64,000 bases of DNA from Ptiloglossa arizonensis (Eukaryota; Arthropoda; Insecta; Hymenoptera; Colletidae). Below the pieces are notes generated by a model. The model had not been told where the DNA came from and searched no databases. It worked only from the letters and a program-made list of their open reading frames with translations. The first letter of the stretch is position 1; each line of letters opens with the position of its first letter. Made by a program: the position numbers and the translations under genes. Below are positions 25,955 through 40,178 of this stretch, one piece after another. Location of the stretch: assembly GCF_051014685.1 (NCBI RefSeq), contig NW_027478391.1:1302001-1366000 (forward strand), in the 5' to 3' direction.

Positions 25955-27450
25955 AACGAATTGACCTAACCCAAAAATTCCTATTGCATCTGAAAGTAGA
26001 AACTCGCCCGATTACAACGGTATGTGTATTTTTTCCCTAGGCCATTCTGGTTAAGCGTTTGGAGCAGCAGAATTGCGAAAAATTTTTTGCCTTCTCTACC
26101 ATTTCTTGACTTCAAACTCCCATATCTCGCGAACGGATTGACCTAACCCAAAAATTCCTATTGCATCTGAAAGTAGAAACTCGCCCGATTACAACGGTAT
26201 GTGTAATTTTTCCCTAGGCCATTCTGGTTAAGCGTTTGGAGCAGCAGAATTGCGAAAAATTTTTTGCCTTCTCAACAATTTCTTGGCTTCAAACTCCCAT
26301 ATCTCGCGAACGAATTGACCTAACCCAAAAATTCCTATTGCATCTGAAAGTAGAAACTCGCCCGATTACAACGGTATGTGTATTGTTTCCCTAGGCCATT
26401 CTGGTTAAGCGTTTGGAGCAGCAGAACTGCGAAAAATTTGTTGTCTTCTCAACCATTTCTTAGCTTCAAACTCCCATATCTCGCGAACGGATTGACCTAA
26501 ACCAAAAATTCCTGTTGCATCTGAAAGTAGAAACTCCCCCGATTACAACGGTATGTGTATTTTTTCCCTAGGCCATTCTGGTTAAGCGTTTGGAGCAGCG
26601 GAATTGCGAAAAATTTTTTGCCTTCTCAACAATTTCTTGGCTTCAAACTCCCATATCTCGCGAACGAATTGACCTAACCCAAAAATTCCTATTGCATCTG
26701 AAAGTAGAAACTCCCCCGATTACAACGGTATGTGTATTTTTTCCCTAGGCCATTCTGGTTAAGCGTTTGGAGCAGCGGAATTGCGAAAAATTTTTTGCCT
26801 TCTCTACCATTTCTTGACTTCAAACTCCCATATCTCGCGAACGGATTGACCTAACCCAAAAATTCCTATTGCATCTGAAAGTAGAAACTCGCCCGATTAC
26901 AACGGTATGTGTAATTTTTCCCTAGGCCATTCTGGTTAAGCGTTTGGAGCAGCAGAATTGCGAAAAATTTTTTGCCTTCTCAACAATTTCTTGGCTTCAA
27001 ACTCCCATATCTCGCGAACGAATTGACCTAACCCAAAAATTCCTATTGCATCTGAAAGTAGAAACTCGCCCGATTACAACGGTATGTGTATTGTTTCCCT
27101 AGGCCATTCTGGTTAAGCGTTTGGAGCAGCAGAACTGCGAAAAATTTGTTGTCTTCTCAACCATTTCTTAGCTTCAAACTCCCATATCTCGCGAACGGAT
27201 TGACCTAAACCAAAAATTCCTGTTGCATCTGAAAGTAGAAACTCCCCCGATTACAACGGTATGTGTATTTTTTCCCTAGGCCATTCTGGTTAAGCGTTTG
27301 GAGCAGCGGAATTGCGAAAAATTTTTTGCCTTCTCAACAATTTCTTGGCTTCAAACTCCCATATCTCGCGAACGAATTGACCTAACCCAAAAATTCCTAT
27401 TGCATCTGAAAGTAGAAACTCGCCCGATTACAACGGTATGTGTATTTTTT
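25955..27450. repeat. 4-monomer (708-bp) tandem duplication with GTGTAATTTTT marker
   Basis: TGTAATTTTTCCC occurs at 26,202 and 26,910, 708 bp apart, and once more at 22,131, which is 23 monomers to the left. Each is followed by AACAATTTCTTGG, TATTGTTTCCC with TTTGTTGTC, and ACTCCCCCG monomers. One extra hybrid near 26,700-26,770 joins ACTCCCCCG to a GAACGAATTG monomer, marking an unequal exchange point. Confidence 0.75.
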
Positions 27451-28319
27451 CCCTAGGCCATTCTGGTTAAGCGTTTGGAGCAGCAGAATTGCGAAAAATT
27501 TTTTGCCTTCTCTACCATTTCTTGACTTCAAACTCCCATATCTCGCGAACGGATTGACCTAACCCAAAAATTCCTATTGCATCTGAAAGTAGAAACTCGC
27601 CCGATTACAACGGTATGTGTATTTTTTCCCTAGGCCATTCAAGTTAAGCGTTTGGAGCAGCAGAATTGCGAAAAATTTTTTGCCTTCTCAACCATTTCTT
27701 GTCTTGAAACTCCCATATCTCGCGAACGGATTGACCTAACCCAAAAATTCCTATTGCATCTGAAAGTAGAAACTCGCCCGATTACAACGGTATGTGTATT
27801 TTTTCCCTAGGCCATTCTGGATAAGCGTTTGGAGCAGCAGAATTGTGAAAAATTTTTTGCCTTCTCAACCATTTCTTAGCTTCAAACTCCCATATCTCTC
27901 GAACGGATTGACCTAACGCAAAAATTCCTATTGCATCTGAAAGTAGAAACTCGCCCGATTACAACGGTATGTGTATTTTTTCCCTAGGCCATTCTGGTTA
28001 AGCGTTTGGAGCAGCAGAATTGCGAAAAATTTTTTGCCTTCTCTACCATTTCTTGTCTTCAAACTCCCATATCTCGCGAACGGATTGACTTAACCCAAAA
28101 ATTCCTATTGCATCTGAAAGTAGAAACTCGCCCGATTACAACGGTATGTGTATTTTTTCCCTAGGCCATTCAAGTTAAGCGTTTGGAGCAACAGAATTGC
28201 GAAAAATTTTTTGCCTTCTCAACCATTTCTTGTCTTGAAACTCCCATATCTCGCGAACGGATTGACCTAACCCAAAAATTCCTATTGCATCTGAAAGTAG
28301 AAACTCGCCCGACTACAAC
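27450..28319. repeat. Satellite leading into the super-repeat
   Basis: About five monomers of the common variants: CTACC/TTGACTT, CATTCAAG/TCTTGAAAC, GGATAAG with ATTGTG and TCTCTCGAACGG, CTACC/TTGTCTTC with GACTTAACC, and another CATTCAAG monomer. The middle three are the same series that forms the inner subrepeat of the next region. A single-base difference, GGAGCAACAG near 28,187, is private. No non-satellite sequence is present. Confidence 0.7.
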
Positions 28320-31300
28320 GGTATGTGTATTTTTTCCCTAGGACATTCTGGATAAGCGTTTGGAGCAGCAGAATGGTGAAAAATTTTTTGCCTTCTCAAC
28401 CATTTCTTAGCTTCAAACTCCCATATCTCTCGAACGGATTGACATAACGCAAAAATTCCTATTGCATCTGAAAGTAGAAACTCGCCCGATTACAACGGTA
28501 TGTGTATTTTTTCCCTAGGCCATTCTGGTTAAGCGTTTGGAGCAGCAGAATTGCGAAAAATTTTTTGCCTTCTCAACCATTTCTTAGCTTCAAACTCCCA
28601 TATCTCTCGAACGGATTGACCTAACGCAAAAATTCCTATTGCATCTGAAAGTAGAAACTCGCCCGATTACAACGGTATGTGTATTTTTTCCCTAGGCCAT
28701 TCTGGTTAAGCGTTTGGAGCAGCAGAATTGCGAAAAATTTTTTGGCTTCTCAACCATTTCTTGGTTTCAAACTCCCATATCTCGCGAACGGATTGACCTA
28801 ACCCAAAAATTCCTATTGCATCTGAAAGTAGAAACTCGCCCGATTACAACGGTATGTGTATTTTTTCCCTAGGCCATTCTGGTTAAGCGTTTGGAGCAGC
28901 AGAATTGCGAAAAATTTTTTGCCTTCTCAACCATTTCTTGGCTTCAAAGTCCCATATCTCGCGAACGGATTGACCTAACCGAAAAATTCCTATTGCATCT
29001 GAAAGTAGAAACTCGCCCGATTACAACGGTATGTGTATTGTTTCCCTAGGCGATTCTGGTTAAGCGTTTGGAGCAGCAGAACTGCGAAAAATTTGTTGTC
29101 TTCACAACCATTTCTCAGCTTCAAACTCCCATATCTCGCGAACGGATTGACCTAAACCAAAAATTCCTGTTGCATCTGAAAGTAGAAACTCGCCCGATTA
29201 CAACGGTATGTGTATTTTTTCCCTAGGCCATTCTGGTTAAGCGTTCGGACCAGCAGAATTGCGAAAAATTTTTTGCCTTCTCAACCATTTCTTGTCTTCA
29301 AACTCCGATATCTCGCGAACGGATTGACCTAACCCAAAAATTCCTATTGCATCTGAAAGTAGAAACTCGCCCGATTACAACGGTATGTGTATTTTTTCCC
29401 TAGGCCATTCAAGTTAAGCGTTTGGAGCAGCAGAATTGCGAAAAATTTTTTGCCTTCTCAACCATTTCTTGTCTTGAAACTCCCATATCTCGCGAACGGA
29501 TTGACCTAACCCAAAAATTCCTATTGCATCTGAAAGTAGAAACTCGCCCGATTACAACGGTATGTGTATTTTTTCCCTAGGCCGTTCTGGTTAAGCGTTT
29601 GGAGCAGCAGAATTGCGAAAAATTTTTTGCCTTCTCAACCATTTCTTGGCTTCAAACTGCCATATCTCGCGAACGGATTGACCTAACCCAAAAATTCCTA
29701 TTGCATCTGAAAGTAGAAACTCGCCCGACTACAACGGTATGTGTATTTTTTCCCTAGGCCATTCTGGATAAGCGTTTGGAGCAGCAGAATGGTGAAAAAT
29801 TTTTTGCCTTCTCAACCATTTCTTAGCTTCAAACTCCCGTATCTCTCGAACGGATTGACATAACGCAAAAATTCCTATTGCATCTGAAAGTAGAAACTCG
29901 CCCGATTACAACGGTATGTGTATTTTTTCCCTAGGCCATTCAAGTTAAGCGTTTGGAGCAGCAGAATTGCGAAAAATTTTTTGCCTTCTCAACCATTTCT
30001 TGTCTTGAAACTCCCATATCTCGCGAACGGATTGACCTAACCCAAAAATTCCTATTGCATCTGAAAGTAGAAACTCGCCCGATTACAACGGTATGTGTAT
30101 TTTTTCCCTAGGCCATTCTGGTTAAGCGTTTGGAGCAGCAGAATTGCGAAAAATTTTTTGGCTTCTCAACCATTTCTTGGTTTCAAACTCCCATATCTCG
30201 CGAACGGATTGACCTAACCCAAAAATTCCTATTTCATCTGAAAGTAGAAACTCACCCGATTACAACGGTATGTGTATTTTTTCCCTAGGCCATTCTGGTT
30301 AAGCGTTTGGAGCAGCAGAATTGCGAAAAATTTTTTGCCTTCTCAACCATTTCTTGGCTTCAAAGTCCCATATCTCGCGAACGGATTGACCTAACCGAAA
30401 AATTCCTATTGCATCTGAAAGTAGAAACTCGCCCGATTACAACGGTATGTGTATTGTTTCCCTAGGCGATTCTGGTTAAGCGTTTGGAGCAGCAGAACTG
30501 CGAAAAATTTGTTGTCTTCTCAACCATTTCTTAGCTTCAAACTCCCATATCTCGTGAACGGATTGACCTAACCCAAAAATTCCTATTGCATCTGAAAGTA
30601 GAAACTCGCCCGACTACAACGGTATGTGTATTTTTTCCCTAGGCCATTCTGGATAAGCGTTTGGAGCAGCAGAATGGTGAAAAATTTTTTGCCTTCTCAA
30701 CCATTTCTTAGCTTCAAACTCCCATATCTCTCGAACGGATTGACATAACGCAAAAATTCCTATTGCATCTGAAAGTAGAAACTCGCCCGATTACAACGGT
30801 ATGTGTATTTTCTCCCTAGGCCATTCTGGTTAAGCGTTTGGAGCAGCAGAATTGCGAAAAATTTTTTGCCTTCTCAACCATTTCTTGGCTTCAAGGTCCC
30901 ATATCTCGCGAACGGATTGACCTAACCCAAAAATTCCTATTGCATCTGAAAGTAGAAACTCGCCCGATTACAACGGTATGTGTATTTTTTCCCTAGGCCA
31001 TTCTGGATAAGCGTTTGGAGCAGCAGAATTGTGAAAAATTTTTTGCCTTCTCAACCATTTCTTAGCTTCAAACTCCCATATCTCTCGAACGGATTGACCT
31101 AACGCAAAAATTCCTATTGCATCTGAAAGTAGAAACTCGCCCGATTACAACGGTATGTGTATTTTTTCCCTAGGCCATTCTGGTTAAGCGTTTGGAGCAG
31201 CAGAATTGCGAAAAATTTTTTGCCTTCTCTACCATTTCTTGTCTTCAAACTCCCATATCTCGCGAACGGATTGACTTAACCCAAAAATTCCTATTGCATC

Positions 31301-33098
31301 TGAAAGGAGAAACTCGCCCGATTACAACGGTATGTGTATTTTTTCCCTAGGCCATTCAAGTTAAGCGTTTGGAGCAGCAGAATTGCGAAAAATTTTTTGC
31401 CTTCTCAACCATTTCTTGTCTTGAAACTCCCATATCTCGCGAACGGATTGACCTAACCCAAAAATTCCTTTTGCATCTGAAAGTAGAAACTCGCCCGATT
31501 ACAACGGTATGTGTATTTTTTCCCTAGGCCGTTCTGGTTAAGCGTTTGGAGCAGCAGAATTGCGAAAAATTTTTTGCCTTCTCAACCATTTCTTGGCTTC
31601 AAGGTCCCATATCTCGCGAACGGATTGACCTAACCCAAAAATTCCTATTGCATCTGAAAGTAGAAACTCGCCCGATTACAACGGTATGTGTATTTTTTCC
31701 CTAGGCCATTCTGGATAAGCGTTTGGAGCAGCAGAATTGTGAAAAATTTTTTGCCTTCTCAACCATTTCTTAGCTTCAAACTCCCATATCTCTCGAACGG
31801 ATTGACCTAACGCAAAAATTCCTATTGCATCTGAAAGTAGAAACTCGCCCGATTACAACGGTATGTGTATTTTTTCCCTAGGCCATTCTGGTTAAGCGTT
31901 TGGAGCAGCAGAATTGCGAAAAATTTTTTGCCTTCTCTACCATTTCTTGTCTTCAAACTCCCATATCTCGCGAACGGATTGACTTAACCCAAAAATTCCT
32001 ATTGCATCTGAAAGGAGAAACTCGCCCGATTACAACGGTATGTGTATTTTTTCCCTAGGCCATTCAAGTTAAGCGTTTGGAGCAGCAGAATTGCGAAAAA
32101 TTTTTTGCCTTCTCAACCATTTCTTGTCTTGAAACTCCCATATCTCGCGAACGGATTGACCTAACCCAAAAATTCCTATTGCATCTGAAAGTAGAAACTC
32201 GCCCGATTACAACGGTATGTGTATTTTTTCCCTAGGCCGTTCTGGTTAAGCGTTTGGAGCAGCAGAATTGCGAAAAATTTTTTGCCTTCTCAACCATTTC
32301 TTGGCTTCAAGGTCCCATATCTCGCGAACGGACTGACCTAACCCAAAAATTCCTATTGCATCTGAAAGTAGAAACTCGCCCGATTACAACGGTATGTGTA
32401 TTTTTTCCCTAGGCCATTCTGGATAAGCGTTTGGAGCAGCAGAATTGTGAAAAATTTTTTGCCTTCTCAACCATTTCTTAGCTTCAAACTCCCATATCTC
32501 TCGAACGGATTGACCTAACGCAAAAATTCCTATTGCATCTGAAAGTAGAAACTCGCCCGATTACAACGGTATGTGTATTTTTTCCCTAGGCCATTCTGGT
32601 TAAGCGTTTGGAGCAGCAGAATTGCGAAAAATTTTTTGCCTTCTCTACCATTTCTTGTCTTCAAACTCCCATATCTCGCGAACGGATTGACTTAACCCAA
32701 AAATTCCTATTGCATCTGAAAGGAGAAACTCGCCCGATTACAACGGTATGTGTATTTTTTCCCTAGGCCATTCAAGTTAAGCGTTTGGAGCAGCAGAATT
32801 GCGAAAAATTTTTTGCCTTCTCAACCATTTCTTGTCTTGAAACTCCCATATCTCGCGAACGGATTGACCTAACCCAAAAATTCCTATTGCATCTGAAAGT
32901 AGAAACTCGCCCGATTACAACGGTATGTGTATTTTTTCCCTAGGCCGTTCTGGTTAAGCGTTTGGAGCAGCAGAATTGCGAAAAATTTTTTGCCTTCTCA
33001 ACCATTTCTTGGCTTCAAACTGCCATATCTCGCGAACGGATTGACCTAACCCAAAAATTCCTATTGCATCTGAAAGTAGAAACTCGCCCGACTACAAC
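28320..33098. repeat. Super-repeat copy 1 (27 monomers, 4,779 bp)
   Basis: The block starts at a GGACATTC/AATGGTG monomer. Two TTGGTTTCAAAC monomers lie at 28,761 and 30,177, eight monomers apart, each followed by an AAGTCCC/CTAACCGAAAA monomer and a GGCGATTC monomer. TTTCATCTG is at 30,232. An inner 4-monomer unit follows: AAGGTCCC at 30,893, 31,601 and 32,309, and GAAAGGAG at 31,302, 32,010 and 32,718, each 708 bp apart, so three inner copies. It holds the one monomer with a complete CENP-B-box core (29,835). Confidence 0.85.
29835..29851 (-). other. Complete CENP-B-box core match in one monomer
   Basis: In this monomer the plus strand has CCCGTATC where nearly all others have CCCATATC. 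The minus strand therefore reads GTTCGAGAGATACGGGA, which satisfies all nine fixed positions of NTTCGNNNNANNCGGGN. It is the only full match I noticed. A second copy with CCGTATC near 47,713 has a different change in the GGG and fails. The altered base is a CpG/TpG transition, so this copy could be a fresh mutation or a retained ancestral state; the sequence does not say which. Confidence 0.4.
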
Positions 33099-36000
33099 GG
33101 TATGTGTATTTTTTCCCTAGGACATTCTGGATAAGCGTTTGGAGCAGCAGAATGGTGAAAAATTTTTTGCCTTCTCAACCATTTCTTAGCTTCAAACTCC
33201 CATATCTCTCGAACGGATTGACATAACGCAAAAATTCCTATTGCATCTGAAAGTAGAAACTCGCCCGATTACAACGGTATGTGTATTTTTTCCCTAGGCC
33301 ATTCTGGTTAAGCGTTTGGAGCAGCAGAATTGCGAAAAATTTTTTGCCTTCTCAACCATTTCTTAGCTTCAAACTCCCATATCTCTCGAACGGATTGACC
33401 TAACGCAAAAATTCCTATTGCATCTGAAAGTAGAAACTCGCCCGATTACAACGGTATGTGTATTTTTTCCCTAGGCCATTCTGGTTAAGCGTTTGGAGCA
33501 GCAGAATTGCGAAAAATTTTTTGGCTTCTCAACCATTTCTTGGTTTCAAACTCCCATATCTCGCGAACGGATTGACCTAACCCAAAAATTCCTATTGCAT
33601 CTGAAAGTAGAAACTCGCCCGATTACAACGGTATGTGCATTTTTTCCCTAGGCCATTCTGGTTAAGCGTTTGGAGCAGCAGAATTGCGAAAAATTTTTTG
33701 CCTTCTCAACCATTTCTTGGCTTCAAAGTCCCACATCTCGCGAACGGATTGACCTAACCGAAAAATTCCTATTGCATCTGAAAGTAGAAACTCGCCCGAT
33801 TACAACGGTATGTGTATTGTTTCCCTAGGCGATTCTGGTTAAGCGTTTGGAGCAGCAGAACTGCGAAAAATTTGTTGTCTTCTCAACCATTTCTCAGCTT
33901 CAAACTCCCATATCTCGCGAACGGATTGACCTAAACCAAAAATTCCTGTTGCATCTGAAAGTAGAAACTCGCCCGATTACAACGGTATGTGTATTTTTTC
34001 CCTAGGCCATTCTGGTTAAGCGTTCGGACCAGCAGAATTGCGAAAAATTTTTTGCCTTCTCAACCATTTCTTGTCTTCAAACTCCCATATCTCGCGAACG
34101 GATTGACCTAACCCAAAAATTCCTATTGCATCTGAAAGTAGAAACTCGCCCGATTACAACGGTATGTGTATTTTTTCCCTAGGCCATTCAAGTTAAGCGT
34201 TTGGAGCAGCAGAATTGCGAAAAATTTTTTGCCTTCTCAACCATTTCTTGTCTTGAAACTCCCATATCTCGCGAACGGATTGACCTAACCCAAAAATTCC
34301 TATTGCATCTGAAAGTAGAAACTCGCCCGATTACAACGGTATGTGTATTTTTTCCCTAGGCCGTTCTGGTTAAGCGTTTGGAGCAGCAGAATTGCGAAAA
34401 ATTTTTTGCCTTCTCAACCATTTCTTGGCTTCAAACTGCCATATCTCGCGAACGGATTGACCTAACCCAAAAATTCCTATTGCATCTGAAAGTAGAAACT
34501 CGCCCGACTACAACGGTATGTGTATTTTTTCCCTAGGCCATTCTGGATAAGCGTTTGGAGCAGCAGAATGGTGAAAAATTTTTTGCCTTCTCAACCATTT
34601 CTTAGCTTCAAACTCCCATATCTCTCGAACGGATTGACATAACGCAAAAATTCCTATTGCATCTGAAAGTAGAAACTCGCCCGATTACAACGGTATGTGT
34701 ATTTTTTCCCTAGGCCATTCAAGTTAAGCGTTTGGAGCAGCAGAATTGCGAAAAATTTTTTGCCTTCTCAACCATTTCTTGTCTTGAAACTCCCATATCT
34801 CGCGAACGGATTGACCTAACCCAAAAATTCCTATTGCATCTGAAAGTAGAAACTCGCCCGATTACAACGGTATGTGTATTTTTTCCCTAGGCCATTCTGG
34901 TTAAGCGTTTGGAGCAGCAGAATTGCGAAAAATTTTTTGGCTTCTCAACCATTTCTTGGTTTCAAACTCCCATATCTCGCGAACGGATTGACCTAACCCA
35001 AAAATTCCTATTTCATCTGAAAGTAGAAACTCACCCGATTACAACGGTATGTGTATTTTTTCCCTAGGCCATTCTGGTTAAGCGTTTGGAGCAGCAGAAT
35101 TGCGAAAAATTTTTTGCCTTCTCAACCATTTCTTGGCTTCAAAGTCCCATATCTCGCGAACGGATTGACCTAACCGAAAAGTTCCTATTGCATCTGAAAG
35201 TAGAAACTCGCCCGATTACAACGGTATGTGTATTGTTTCCCTAGGCGATTCTGGTTAAGCGTTTGGAGCAGCAGAACTGCGAAAAATTTGTTGTCTTCTC
35301 AACCATTTCTTAGCTTCAAACTCCCATATCTCGTGAACGGATTGACCTAACCCAAAAATTCCTATTGCATCTGAAAGTAGAAACTCGCCCGACTACAACG
35401 GTATGTGTATTTTTTCCCTAGGCCATTCTGGATAAGCGTTTGGAGCAGCAGAATGGTGAAAAATTTTTTGCCTTCTCAACCATTTCTTAGCTTCAAACTC
35501 CCATATCTCTCGAACGGATTGACATAACGCAAAAATTCCTATTGCATCTGAAAGTAGAAACTCGCCCGATTACAACGGTATGTGTATTTTCTCCCTAGGC
35601 CATTCTGGTTAAGCGTTTGGAGCAGCAGAATTGCGAAAAATTTTTTGCCTTCTCAACCATTTCTTGGCTTCAAGGTCCCATATCTCGCGAACGGATTGAC
35701 CTAACCCAAAAATTCCTATTGCATCTGAAAGTAGAAACTCGCCCGATTACAACGGTATGTGTATTTTTTCCCTAGGCCATTCTGGATAAGCGTTTGGAGC
35801 AGCAGAATTGTGAAAAATTTTTTGCCTTCTCAACCATTTCTTAGCTTCAAACTCCCATATCTCTCGAACGGATTGACCTAACGCAAAAATTCCTATTGCA
35901 TCTGAAAGTAGAAACTCGCCCGATTACAACGGTATGTGTATTTTTTCCCTAGGCCATTCTGGTTAAGCGTTTGGAGCAGCAGAATTGCGAAAAATTTTTT

Positions 36001-39000
36001 GCCTTCTCTACCATTTCTTGTCTTCAAACTCCCATATCTCGCGAACGGATTGACTTAACCCAAAAATTCCTATTGCATCTGAAAGGAGAAACTCGCCCGA
36101 TTACAACGGTATGTGTATTTTTTCCCTAGGCCATTCAAGTTAAGCGTTTGGAGCAGCAGAATTGCGAAAAATTTTTTGCCTTCTCAACCATTTCTTGTCT
36201 TGAAACTCCCATATCTCGCGAACGGATTGACCTAACCCAAAAATTCCTATTGCATCTGAAAGTAGAAACTCGCCCGATTACAACGGTATGTGTATTTTTT
36301 CCCTAGGCCATTCTGGATAAGCGTTTGGAGCAGCAGAATGGTGAAAAATTTTTTGCCTTCTCAACCATTTCTTAGCTTCAAACTCCCATATCTCTCGAAC
36401 GGATTGACATAACGCAAAAATTTCTATTGCATCTGAAAGTAGAAACTCGCCCGATTACAACGGTATGTGTATTTTCTCCCTAGGCCATTCTGGTTAAGCG
36501 TTTGGAGCAGCAGAATTGCGAAAAATTTTTTGCCCTCTCAACCATTTCTTGGCTTCAAGGTCCCATATCTCGCGAACGGATTGACCTAACCCAAAAATTC
36601 CTATTGCATCTGAAAGTAGAAACTCGCCCGATTACAACGGTATGTGTATTTTTTCCCTAGGCCATTCTGGATAAGCGTTTGGAGCAGCAGAATTGTGAAA
36701 AATTTTTTGCCTTCTCAACCATTTCTTAGCTTCAAACTCCCATATCTCTCGAACGGATTGACCTAACGCAAAAATTCCTATTGCATCTGAAAGTAGAAAC
36801 TCGCCCGATTACAACGGTATGTGTATTTTTTCCCTAGGCCATTCTGGTTAAGCGTTTGGAGCAGCAGAATTGCGAAAAATTTTTTGCCTTCTCTACCATT
36901 TCTTGTCTTCAAACTCCCATATCTCGCGAACGGATTGACTTAACCCAAAAATTCCTATTGCATCTGAAAGGAGAAACTCGCCCGATTACAACGGTATGTG
37001 TATTTTTTCCCTAGGCCATTCAAGTTAAGCGTTTGGAGCAGCAGAATTGCGAAAAATTTTTTGCCTTCTCAACCATTTCTTGTCTTGAAACTCCCATATC
37101 TCGCGAACGGATTGACCTAACCCAAAAATTCCTATTGCATCTGAAAGTAGAAACTCGCCCGATTACAACGGTATGTGTATTTTTTCCCTAGGCCGTTCTG
37201 GTTAAGCGTTTGGAGCAGCAGAATTGCGAAAAATTTTTTGCCTTCTCAACCATTTCTTGGCTTCAAACTGCCATATCTCGCGAACGGATTGACCTAACCC
37301 AAAAATTCCTATTGCATCTGAAAGTAGAAACTCGCCCGATTACAACGGTATGTGTATTTTTTCCCTAGGCCATTCTGGATAAGCGTTTGGAGCAGCAGAA
37401 TTGTGAAAAATTTTTTGCCTTCTCAACCATTTCTTAGCTTCAAACTCCCATATCTCTCGAACGGATTGACCTAACGCAAAAATTCCTATTGCATCTGAAA
37501 GTAGAAACTCGCCCGATTACAACGGTATGTGCATTTTTTCCCTAGGCCATTCTGGTTAGGCGTTTGGAGCAGCAGAATTGCGAAAAATTTTTTGCCTTCT
37601 CTACCATTTCTTGTCTTCAAACTCCCATATCTCGCGAACGGATTGACTTAACCCAAAAATTCCTATTGCATCTGAAAGTAGAAACTCGCCCGATTACAAC
37701 GGTATGTGTATTTTTTCCCTAGGCCATTGAAGTTAAGCGTTTGGAGCAGCAGAATTGCGAAAAATTTTTTGCCTTCTCAACCATTTCTTGTCTTGAAACT
37801 CCCATATCTCGCGAACGGATTGACCTAACCCAAAAATTCCTATTGCATCTGAAAGTAGAAACTCGCCCGATTACAACGGTATGTGTATTTTTTCCCTAGG
37901 CCGTTCTGGTTAAGCGTTTGGAGCAGCAGAATTGCGAAAAATTTTTTGCCTTCTCAACCATTTCTTGGCTTCAAACTGCCATATCTCGCGAACGGATTGA
38001 CCTAACCCAAAAATTCCTATTGCATCTGAAAGTAGAAACTCGCCCGACTACAACGGTATGTGTATTTTTTCCCTAGGACATTCTGGATAAGCGTTTGGAG
38101 CAGCAGAATGGTGAAAAATTTTTTGCCTTCTCAACCATTTCTTAGCTTCAAACTCCCATATCTCTCGAACGGATTGACCTAACGCAAAAATTCCTATTGC
38201 ATCTGAAAGTAGAAACTCGCCCGATTACAACGGTATGTGTATTTTTTCCCTAGGCCATTCTGGTTAAGCGTTTGGAGCAGCAGAATTGCGAAAAATTTTT
38301 TGCCTTCTCTACCATTTCTTGTCTTCAAACTCCCATATCTCGCGAACGGATTGACTTAACCCAAAAATTCCTATTGCATCTGAAAGGAGAAACTCGCCCG
38401 ATTACAACGGTATGTGTATTTTTTCCCTAGGCCATTCAAGTTAAGCGTTTGGAGCAGCAGAATTGCGAAAAATTTTTTGCCTTCTCAACCATTTCTTGTC
38501 TTGAAACTCCCATATCTCGCGAACGGATTGACCTAACCCAAAAATTCCTATTGCATCTGAAAGTAGAAACTCGCCCGATTACAACGGTATGTGTATTTTC
38601 TCCCTAGGCCATTCTGGTTAAGCGTTTGGAGCAGCAGAATTGCGAAAAATTTTTTGCCTTCTCAACCATTTCTTGGCTTCAAGGTCCCATATCTCGCGAA
38701 CGGATTGACCTAACCCAAAAATTCCTATTGCATCTGAAAGTAGAAACTCGCCCGATTACAACGGTATGTGTATTTTTTCCCTAGGCCATTCTGGATAAGC
38801 GTTTGGAGCAGCAGAATTGTGAAAAATTTTTTGCCTTCTCAACCATTTCTTAGCTTCAAACTCCCATATCTCTCGAACGGATTGACCTAACGCAAAAATT
38901 CCTATTGCATCTGAAAGTAGAAACTCGCCCGATTACAACGGTATGTGTATTTTTTCCCTAGGCCATTCTGGTTAAGCGTTTGGAGCAGCAGAATTGCGAA

Positions 39001-40178
39001 AAATTTTTTGCCTTCTCTACCATTTCTTGTCTTCAAACTCCCATATCTCGCGAACGGATTGACTTAACCCAAAAATTCCTATTGCATCTGAAAGGAGAAA
39101 CTCGCCCGATTACAACGGTATGTGTATTTTTTCCCTAGGCCATTCAAGTTAAGCGTTTGGAGCAGCAGAATTGCGAAAAATTTTTTGCCTTCTCAACCAT
39201 TTCTTGTCTTGAAACTCCCATATCTCGCGAACGGATTGACCTAACCCAAAAATTCCTATTGCATCTGAAAGTAGAAACTCGCCCGATTACAACGGTATGT
39301 GTATTTTTTCCATAGGCCGTTCTGGTTAAGCGTTTGGAGCAGCAGAATTGCGAAAAATTTTTTGCCTTCTCAACCATTTCTTGGCTTCAAGGTCCCATAT
39401 CTCGCGAACGGATTGACCTAACCCAAAAATTCCTATTGCATCTGAAAGTAGAAACTCGCCCGATTACAACGGTATGTGTATTTTTTCCCTAGGCCATTCT
39501 GGATAAGCGTTTGGAGCAGCAGAATTGTGAAAAATTTTTTGCCTTCTCAACCATTTCTTAGCTTCAAACTCCCATATCTCTCGAACGGATTGACCTAACG
39601 CAAAAATTCCTATTGCATCTGAAAGTAGAAACTCGCCGGATTACAACGGTATGTGTATTTTTTCCCTAGGCCATTCTGGTTAAGCGTTTGGAGCAGCAGA
39701 ATTGCGAAAAATTTTTTGCCTTCTCTACCATTTCTTGTCTTCAAACTCCCATATCTCGCGAACGGATTGACTTAACCCAAAAATTCCTATTGCATCTGAA
39801 AGGAGAAACTCGCCCGATTACAACGGTATGTGTATTTTTTCCCTAGGCCATTCAAGTTAAGCGTTTGGAGCAGCAGAATTGCGAAAAATTTTTTGCCTTC
39901 TCAACCATTTCTTGTCTTGAAACTCCCATATCTCGCGAACGGATTGACCTAACCCAAAAATTCCTATTGCATCTGAAAGTAGAAACTCGCCCGATTACAA
40001 CGGTATGTGTATTTTTTCCCTAGGCCGTTCTGGTTAAGCGTTTGGAGCAGCAGAATTGCGAAAAATTTTTTGCCTTCTCAACCATTTCTTGGCTTCAAAC
40101 TGCCATATCTCGCGAACGGATTGACCTAACCCAAAAATTCCTATTGCATCTGAAAGTAGAAACTCGCCCGACTACAAC
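33099..40178. repeat. Super-repeat copy 2 (40 monomers, 7,080 bp)
   Basis: The same order as the preceding copy: GGACATTC at 33,120, TTGGTTTC at 33,540 and 34,956 (again eight monomers apart), and TTTCATCTG at 35,011. The inner unit with GAAAGGAG is present five times, at 36,081, 36,966, 38,382, 39,090 and 39,798, which accounts for the greater length. The last three are spaced 708 bp. A minus-strand ATG-initiated open frame of 77 codons arises at 39,144-39,377 because CCATAGG replaces CCTAGG near 39,312; it is a chance effect. Confidence 0.85.

Noticed and set aside
39144..39377. 77-codon minus-strand open frame starting with ATG
   Set aside because: It exists because one copy has CCATAGG instead of CCTAGG, which removes the minus-strand TAG. 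It is the antisense of two satellite monomers and is not found elsewhere.
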